Shown: positions 58,478 to 64,000 of the stretch, one piece after another
How positions within the stretch are numbered: the first letter of the stretch is position 1
How the letters are laid out: every line of letters starts with the position of its first letter
Origin: CBDBIG01 sp965205845 [NCBI: bacterium]
Lineage (GTDB): Bacteria > SAR324
Length of the DNA stretch: 64,000 bases
Reading direction: 5' to 3'
Assembly: GCA_965205845.1 (NCBI GenBank)
Contig: CBDBIG010000003.1
Span: forward strand, 434,001-498,000
Program-made: the position numbers and the translations under genes
The notes under the pieces: model-generated
The model's database searches: none
Seen by the model: only the letters and a program-made list of their open reading frames with translations
Told to the model about the DNA's origin: nothing

Positions 58478-60022
58478 TTAAGTGGGATGAGGGGTGTAGT
58501 GGCGGCATTGCGCATCGGCCGCTTGCAATTGCTGGCGTAATGGTGTTTGCCATGCACGTTGTTGTTGCCACTGATCTTGCAGGTGTTCAATCGTTTTTTT
58601 CACCTGCAAAGGGGCAGGACCACCAGTGTGTTGGCGCTTTTCAAGCAAGTGCATGGGGTTTTGCAAGCCCTCTAATATGCCGCGACATTTTTCTTCTTCC
58701 AAGCCTGCCTGTTGCATGGCTTGCTGTGCTGCATGTGTTTGAATGCACCTGGCATTGGCAGAAAGGCCAACGGCAGCAGCTGCGATTTTATAGCCTTGAC
58801 GAAAAGGCAGACCAAACTCGCGCGACAAGGCATCGGCAAAGTCCGTCGCCTCCAAATACCCTTCGCGCAACCGTGCTCGCATGCGCTCACGATTGGGACA
58901 AATACCCTCGACCACCTGTTGCATTAAAGGGGCAGCACTTTGACACTCGCGCACGACATCCAACAAGGCATATTTACTCCATTGGGAATCGCGATGGTAG
59001 CCGTGCATGGCACCTTGGGTAATGCTTAGCAAACTGGTCACCTGGCCTTGAACCCATGCCGATTTGCCTTTCATCACCTCTGCAAAGTCGGGATTGCGTT
59101 TTTGGGGCATGATGGAACTGCCTGTTACAAAGGCTTCGGGGAGTTGGATAAACTGCCAGTATGGATGGCTAAACATTAAAAAATCTTGGGCGAGGGCTGC
59201 CAAACGCCGCATGAGCAAACTGTACACAAATGCGCAATGGGCTTCGTGCTCTCCGCGCGCAGAAATGCAGTCGAGGCTGTTCTCGTCCACCCCTGCAAAA
59301 CCGAGCAGTTCTGCGCTGCGCTGGCGTTGAATGGGCCAAGAAACCCCATAAGCAGCACCTGCACCTAGGGGACAGTGGTTGATTTGAAGCACGGCGTTGT
59401 GAATGCGTGCAAGGTCGCGCAACAAGCCTTGAGCAGGGGCGCAAAGCCAGTGACCCCAGGTGGTGAGCATGGCAGGTTGGTGGTGGGTAAAGCCCACCAT
59501 GGGAATGGTGGTCGCTTTTTGGGCTTGGCTAAGCAAGGCAGCCACCAAGCCTTCCACCCCTTGGGCTAGGTTCATCAGCGCAGCACGCATGAGCATGCGC
59601 ATATCACAACCTGACTGATCGTTACGACTACGGGCCGTGTGCAGGCGCCCGCCCGCATCTGCCCCCGCATGTTGGCTCACCCAGTGTTCGACATTGATAT
59701 GCACATCTTCAAGGCTGGGGTCGAGTTGAAATTTTTTCTCCTGCCAAGCGTCTTCTAAGCGTTTTAGGGCTTGCAAAATTTTTTCTAAGGCGATGCCACC
59801 TAGAATGCCTTGCTCATAAAGCATAATGGCGTGGGCACGGTTGGTCCAAAGGTCAAAAGGCAGCAGTTCTTCGTCGGCCATGGGCAACTCTTGCACATCG
59901 CGCCCGCTGCAAAACGCAAGCATGAGCGCATTCGAATTTTGGGAGAGATGCCCCCCCCAAATGGTGCGTCTTTGGATATTTTGGGTGGCGTTGTTGTCTT
60001 CTGGGTCGGCAGGTGAAGGCAT
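58478..60022 (-). CDS. argH: Argininosuccinate lyase
   Basis: A 514-residue enzyme splitting argininosuccinate into arginine and fumarate. Family features are LEDVHINVEHWVSQHAGADA, GGRLHTARSRNDQSGCDMRM and the fumarase/aspartase signature TGSSIMPQKRNPDFAEVMKG. The first ~40 residues before WGG are longer than usual, so an internal start is possible. It lies 12 bp after AOR and 9 bp before pgi, an unusual three-gene operon. No other arginine genes are present. Confidence 0.95.
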   Translation of the reverse strand: MPSPADPEDNNATQNIQRRTIWGGHLSQNSNALMLAFCSGRDVQELPMADEELLPFDLWTNRAHAIMLYEQGILGGIALEKILQALKRLEDAWQEKKFQLDPSLEDVHINVEHWVSQHAGADAGGRLHTARSRNDQSGCDMRMLMRAALMNLAQGVEGLVAALLSQAQKATTIPMVGFTHHQPAMLTTWGHWLCAPAQGLLRDLARIHNAVLQINHCPLGAGAAYGVSWPIQRQRSAELLGFAGVDENSLDCISARGEHEAHCAFVYSLLMRRLAALAQDFLMFSHPYWQFIQLPEAFVTGSSIMPQKRNPDFAEVMKGKSAWVQGQVTSLLSITQGAMHGYHRDSQWSKYALLDVVRECQSAAPLMQQVVEGICPNRERMRARLREGYLEATDFADALSREFGLPFRQGYKIAAAAVGLSANARCIQTHAAQQAMQQAGLEEEKCRGILEGLQNPMHLLEKRQHTGGPAPLQVKKTIEHLQDQWQQQRAWQTPLRQQLQAADAQCRHYTPHPT

Positions 60023-60034
60023 GTGCTTTTGGCT

Positions 60035-61915
60035 CTAGGCCTCGCCCCATAAATCGTTAGCCACATAGTCCAATCCCAAAGAGCGCAAAAGCTCGGGTTT
60101 TGGGTTTCCCGTCTTGCGGTCATAACCCACGCGTTCATACCAACTGGCCACCATGTTTTCCCAATGATCCATCACGTTTTGACCTGAAGCAGGGCCATCG
60201 ACGGGCTGTGACCCATAACGCTCCGAAGGACGCTCCATTTCGGGGGTAATCCCGCAGCGCACGTTAAACGCACGCAGGAGACAGGCGGTGCGCCGCCCAA
60301 ACTGCATCGCCTCTTCTACGGTGTAATCCCAACCAGTGGCAGAATTAAGCGCATTGCACAGGTTTTCGAGGGAGGTGCGGGTGGTAAAAATGCAAGATCC
60401 TAAGGAATCTTCAAAATGCCTGCGCCCCAGCATGCCCGACACCACTTGGGTAACCTGGGTAGCGTCGAAGGGATTAATGCGCATGGGGAGCTGCAATTCT
60501 TGTGGTGCCACCATTTGTCCCGCTTCCAAGCTGCCCGTACTGCCCGTGCAGGTGTCCAGCATTTCTTCCCAACGACCACGGTGGTCATGGCCACGCGGTG
60601 AACTGCCTTTCATGGTATACACCGCACATTTTTGGGCTTCGCCTCCTAAATGTTCCGCCGCACGCTTTACGCCTTCTGCCAAGATGTCGCCAAATCCTTC
60701 GCGCTTTACAATCATTTGGAGCAACGCATAAGCGGCTTTTATGTCACCCCAGCGTGGTTCTAAACCTCCCAGCATCTCTTTGGTAATGTAGCCTTTTTCG
60801 AAGCACTCCATTACCCAGCCAACCACCCAGCCAAACTCGTTGACATCGACCACCGCGCGATCGACCTGGGTATTAAGCCAAGCTACCTCTTGCGGGTTGG
60901 TACAACCAATCGTCCAGCCACAACCAGACCAACCTTCATATTCGGGTTCATCTACAATGCTGCCCTTGTGCTCTCCTTCTGCAATCACTTGTTGATGGCA
61001 GTGTTTCATTCCGCAGGCACTGCATTGGTGCCCGCGGTGTTCGAAGCCATCGCGCAGGGCTCGACCCTCCCAACGCTTAGGGTCTGCATCCACAGGCCAC
61101 GTGTTGGTGGTATAATTTTTAATGGGGAGTGCACCCAATTTTTGCAAGCCTACCACGGCAGACAAGGTCCCCAGTTCGTAGAGGTTTTTGGTAGAAGCAT
61201 CGGTGCGGAGCTCATAGCCGATTTTGTCGGCTACGTTCATCAAACCCGCCGCATCGTGTACGGGCAATGCTCTGCTGCCGCGTACAATGGCAAGGGCCTT
61301 GACGCGCTTACTGCCCATGACGGCCCCGCAACCGTTTTTGCTGGCCACGTGGCCGTAGTCCCCGTGAATGGCGGCAAAGCGTACTAGATTTTCCCCCGCA
61401 ACACCGCAGCTATAAACACTGAGCTGGTGACCGCGAAAACCACTTATGTCCTCCAACGCTTGCTGGGTTTCCCAGGTGTCTTTGCCTAGCAGGCTTTGGG
61501 CATCACGCAACTCAACCACATCATCGCGAATGTACAAATACACCCAGTCAGCAGATTGCCCCTGAAAGACCACGGCATCGTAACCGCTATACTTTAGGTT
61601 GGTCCCAAAAAAACCATTGGCTTGGGTGGAGGTGGCACCGTTGGTCATGGCACCGCGGGTGCACACGGTAAGGCCGCTCGCCCCCCAAACGGGCAGGCCT
61701 GCAAAAGGGCCTGTGGCCATCACCAAACGGTTTTCTGGGTCATCCCAGTGGGTGTCTTTCGAAACTTCCTCATACAACACCTTGGCACCTATGCCAACAC
61801 CGCCCAGTGATTCGCGCCATTCTTCGGCCCCGAGGGTTTCAACCCAGGTTACTTTTTTGGTGAGATCAACGCGTAAAATACGGCCTGCAAAGCCTTTTGG
61901 TGTGTCCATATTCAT
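60035..61915 (-). CDS. Aldehyde ferredoxin oxidoreductase family protein
   Basis: A 626-residue AOR-family enzyme that should bind a tungsto- or molybdo-bis-pterin and one [4Fe-4S] cluster. The start is KGFAGRILRVDLTKKVTW, with the family's GGVGIGAKVLYEEV and LVMATGPFAGLPVWGASGLT. The cluster cysteines are in HQCSACGMKHCHQQVIAEGE and in LGSCIFTTRTSL. The first set reads CxxCxxxxC rather than the classic CxxCxxxC. It oxidises aldehydes or reduces acids with ferredoxin, though aerobic paralogues have other roles. AAGGGA precedes ATG 61915. A MoaD-like gene is 1.7 kb upstream. Confidence 0.9.
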   Translation of the reverse strand: MNMDTPKGFAGRILRVDLTKKVTWVETLGAEEWRESLGGVGIGAKVLYEEVSKDTHWDDPENRLVMATGPFAGLPVWGASGLTVCTRGAMTNGATSTQANGFFGTNLKYSGYDAVVFQGQSADWVYLYIRDDVVELRDAQSLLGKDTWETQQALEDISGFRGHQLSVYSCGVAGENLVRFAAIHGDYGHVASKNGCGAVMGSKRVKALAIVRGSRALPVHDAAGLMNVADKIGYELRTDASTKNLYELGTLSAVVGLQKLGALPIKNYTTNTWPVDADPKRWEGRALRDGFEHRGHQCSACGMKHCHQQVIAEGEHKGSIVDEPEYEGWSGCGWTIGCTNPQEVAWLNTQVDRAVVDVNEFGWVVGWVMECFEKGYITKEMLGGLEPRWGDIKAAYALLQMIVKREGFGDILAEGVKRAAEHLGGEAQKCAVYTMKGSSPRGHDHRGRWEEMLDTCTGSTGSLEAGQMVAPQELQLPMRINPFDATQVTQVVSGMLGRRHFEDSLGSCIFTTRTSLENLCNALNSATGWDYTVEEAMQFGRRTACLLRAFNVRCGITPEMERPSERYGSQPVDGPASGQNVMDHWENMVASWYERVGYDRKTGNPKPELLRSLGLDYVANDLWGEA

Positions 61916-62555
61916 GGCTGTGAATCCCTTTTTTAAAATGCGATAACGCAACAGCGTGTGCTGTAAGCAAAATCGGTGGACGGGTTAGAGATTTAGGGTT
62001 TAAAAAAAATGGGCAAATTGGAGGGCGAAAGAAAAAATTATTTTACGACAGCACCTTTGATGTAAGCCTCCAGGGTTTTTTGATGCCAAGGTTAAAGGTC
62101 GGGGCGCGCACATGGAGCACTTTATGGTAAACTCCGTGGCAAACAAACAAAGCGAGTGCCGCCAAACCTTGCCCTCGTGAAAGGATACGAAAAAGCAGAC
62201 AAGATGTCATGCTTTTTTACGAGGTCGTTCGTAACACAAGGCTGACCGAATATTATCTGAGGATCTCCAAATCCATAACGGCATTGCGCTGCCCTTGCTT
62301 AGACCTTGCCGCCGAAAGGGGTGGCACTGTAGGTTCGAGAAAGGCGGGGTTATTGACCAAGGGCCGAGTTGCTTGTGATAAACCACAAAGCAGGCAAAAT
62401 GGTTAAATAGGCGGTGTGCCACCCATGGGGGTTTGCATACAAGACCGTGCTTTTGCCATGTTGGAGGCAATTGGAGGTAAGCAGAACATGTATGCAAAGC
62501 CCTTTTTTGAGAGCCAGCCCAGCCTATTGGGTTCGCTGCGAGATGGATATGGGGC
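61916..62555. other. Intergenic region upstream of AOR
   Basis: About 640 bp with no recognisable gene. Frames here look like shadows of the dioxygenase or non-coding DNA. The AOR-argH-pgi promoter should lie near its left side. Confidence 0.45.
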
Positions 62556-63407
62556 TCATCTGCCAGTAGTTCGCAGGCTTTGAGGTGCCCTTGCAGAAGC
62601 ACCTTTGAACAAAATTTGCTCTTTTTCTTCCACCGCTTGTTGGTGTAACGCCAGCATGCTGGGTTCGAGATCTGCCGTTGGTCTTGGGTCAAGCTGAAAA
62701 TGGCCATATTTGTCCACACCACGTACCAGGCTTGCGCTATCTTTCGGCCCTGCAATTTGGCGCAAATGGGTGGGGATATAGCGAATGGCAAAGCCTAGTC
62801 GACGGTCGGGCGAGGTGTTAGGGCGCGAACTATGTACCAGCATTACATGATGCAAGGAGAACTCACCTGCTTTGAGATGGGTTTGCACAGCCTTGCTCTC
62901 GTCCACTTCTACCTCAATCTCTTGCCCGCGCGAAAGAAGGTTTTGTGCGGCAAAGGTATCTCGATGCGGGTAGGTATACCGGTGACTGCCCGGGATGAAG
63001 CGCATCGGGCCGCTTTCGACAGGGGCATCGCTTAAAGCCACCCACGCGGTAATCACTTCTGGCGCACTTAAGCCCCAATAATTGGCATCTTGATGCCACG
63101 ACACATAATTCCCTGTGCCCGCTTCTTTCATAAAAAATGTAGTATTCCAGCACAGCAAGTTGGGTCCTAAAATACCCTCAACCGCATCCAAAATGTTGGG
63201 GTGATGCACCAAACAATCGAGAAAGGTGAAAAGCAAATGGGCTTTGCGGCAAAAACGGGCTTTTAAAGGACCCCCTGTGTGGGCTTCATGGTTTTCAAGC
63301 TGTTGGCGCATGGCCAGGGCTTGTTGGCGTGGCACGGCTTGCAAGGGAAAATGGTAGCCCGTTTGATGATAGCGTTCAATTTCGGCAGTGTTGAGTGTGT
63401 TTGCCAT
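62556..63407 (-). CDS. Phytanoyl-CoA dioxygenase (PhyH)-like protein
   Basis: A 283-residue Fe(II)/2-oxoglutarate dioxygenase of the PhyH type. The iron-binding HxD is in GNYVSWHQDANYWGLSAPEV. WVALSDAPVESGPMRFIPGS and HHVMLVHSSRPNTSPDRRLG (distal His and 2-oxoglutarate Arg) follow. The family acts on fatty acyl-CoAs, alkaloids, ectoine and small metabolites, so the substrate is unknown. It is the second 2-oxoglutarate dioxygenase in the window. It lies between AOR and the MoaD-like gene, all on the minus strand. Confidence 0.88.
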   Translation of the reverse strand: MANTLNTAEIERYHQTGYHFPLQAVPRQQALAMRQQLENHEAHTGGPLKARFCRKAHLLFTFLDCLVHHPNILDAVEGILGPNLLCWNTTFFMKEAGTGNYVSWHQDANYWGLSAPEVITAWVALSDAPVESGPMRFIPGSHRYTYPHRDTFAAQNLLSRGQEIEVEVDESKAVQTHLKAGEFSLHHVMLVHSSRPNTSPDRRLGFAIRYIPTHLRQIAGPKDSASLVRGVDKYGHFQLDPRPTADLEPSMLALHQQAVEEKEQILFKGASARAPQSLRTTGR

Positions 63408-63621
63408 GGGCTTTTTTTAAAATCCTTAAAATAAAGTGCAAGATACATCCAAGGGTGCGGCCGCGAAGCCATAGTACACTAAGGTGATTCGCGTAAGCAC
63501 GCGGGAGTAGGCCTGGCGTTATTGCCCATAAGGCTATGGCACCCCGCCACACGCACTTTTTGCGGGACGGTCCCAGGCTTTGCGGATGCGCTAGCGGGTG
63601 GTGTTGGCAGCCCATAAAACG

Positions 63622-63936
63622 TTAACCACCAATATACTGCCCCGCCAACACCACCAAATCACCACCCTCCATTGGGCTATGCAGGTCTTTTTCAAGTCCC
63701 ATAATGGCATCGTTCACAATAATCTCAATGTGCGGGCCTATTTCCATGGAATCATTTTCTGCCCACAAACTTTGATGTAACTTGGGGTGCTGCTGGGAAA
63801 ACCCACGCAAAACATCGCGCAAGGTATCCCCGCTTTTGGCATCAACGTGGTATTTGGCATTGCGCACAGGGTTGCGGGCTAAATCATTCACCCAAGAAAC
63901 CAGTTCAATACACACACAGATAGGTTTTGTTGTCAT
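63622..63936 (-). CDS. MoaD/ThiS-like sulfur-carrier protein
   Basis: A 104-residue beta-grasp protein ending in Gly-Gly (GGDLVVLAGQYIGG), the hallmark of MoaD/ThiS/ubiquitin-like carriers that are thiocarboxylated at the C-terminus. Other family-like stretches are DAKSGDTLRDVLRGFSQQHP and PHIEIIVNDAIMGLEKDLHS. MoaD-like genes often neighbour AOR genes and supply sulfur for the pterin dithiolene. Here AOR is on the same strand 1.7 kb downstream with a dioxygenase between. No MoaE or activating E1 is seen in the window. Confidence 0.82.
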   Translation of the reverse strand: MTTKPICVCIELVSWVNDLARNPVRNAKYHVDAKSGDTLRDVLRGFSQQHPKLHQSLWAENDSMEIGPHIEIIVNDAIMGLEKDLHSPMEGGDLVVLAGQYIGG

Positions 63937-64000
63937 GTTTTTTTCGGGGTACCTTTGGCTGTAAGCAAGGGGTTTCTAAGAGTGTGGTTGGCGCATGCAA

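Noticed and set aside
62207-62791. Minus-strand frame of 194 codons
   Set aside because: It overlaps the 3' end of the PhyH-like gene in another frame and has no domain-like motif.
63499-63513. Start of a tRNA-Gly gene
   Set aside because: About 11-13 bp (CGCGGGAGTAG) match the 5' end of tRNA-Gly, then similarity stops. Too short to call a tRNA remnant or attachment site.

Overview
The window is chromosomal DNA from a Gram-negative, proteobacterium-like organism. The evidence is a set of core genes of proteobacterial type: gyrB, dnaN-recF, glnE, xseA, aroC, ribBA/ribH, a 7Fe ferredoxin, aceB, class I fumarase, pgi, argH and a YejE-type permease. No rRNA is present, so I do not name a genus. 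A canonical ParB-binding parS site, together with gyrB, dnaN and recF within about 16 kb of it, suggests the replication-origin side of the chromosome.

Layout. 1-960 is the 3' part of a GT2/GtrA glycosyltransferase. 961-2100 is non-coding, with a cluster of perfect hairpins and an 82-bp tandem repeat. 2103-8628 is a decayed Mu-like tail module: a VirB2-like pilin remnant, tail tube, remnant of a hub, gp45-gp48-like baseplate genes, collar fibre, Dam methylase, then a broken tyrosine integrase abutting a 48-nt copy of the 3' end of tRNA-Gly. Nearly every phage gene is frameshifted, while the core genes are intact. A parS site and tRNA-Gly(CCC) follow. 9.9-18.6 kb holds a DMT exporter, an RNase H-like nuclease, a three-gene Panacea-type candidate toxin-antitoxin operon, a J-domain protein overlapping aroC, a secreted nuclease, an Old Yellow Enzyme-like protein and a PDZ-like lipoprotein. 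19-26 kb is gyrB (minus) divergent from dnaN-recF (plus), then a multiply broken crotonase and fdxA. 26-41 kb contains aceB, fumA, xseA, glnE, the riboflavin genes and sppA, ending in tRNA-Gly(TCC). 41-50 kb has a CinA-like molybdopterin-domain protein, a MoxR/CoxE pair, a YdhR-like protein, a TauD-like dioxygenase and a TauE/DUF1634 pair. 50-64 kb has a kinase-like/BON fusion, a lone YejE permease, an orphan methyltransferase, a large M16 lipoprotein protease, an AOR-argH-pgi operon, a PhyH-like dioxygenase and a MoaD/ThiS-like carrier protein.

The most unusual signal is a repeated architecture. At least five genes (dnaJ-like, OYE-like, gyrB, sppA, DUF1634) have their last codons plus stop duplicated downstream, in tandem or nearly so, as units of about 79-168 bp. 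A sixth gene (ydhR-like) has a 44-bp array starting 5 nt after its stop. The units are unrelated in sequence between loci, so the shared feature is position rather than sequence. Two other points deserve attention: the Panacea operon with a small two-helix membrane protein, and the inverted pair formed by the tRNA-Gly fragment (8581-8628) and the intact tRNA-Gly (40944-41017), which brackets the gyrB/dnaN region.

Metabolically, malate synthase and fumarase point to glyoxylate/TCA use. The riboflavin genes supply FMN/FAD for the flavoprotein seen here. The AOR, MoaD-like, CinA-like and CoxDE-like proteins are compatible with pterin-metal enzymes, though that link is inferred.
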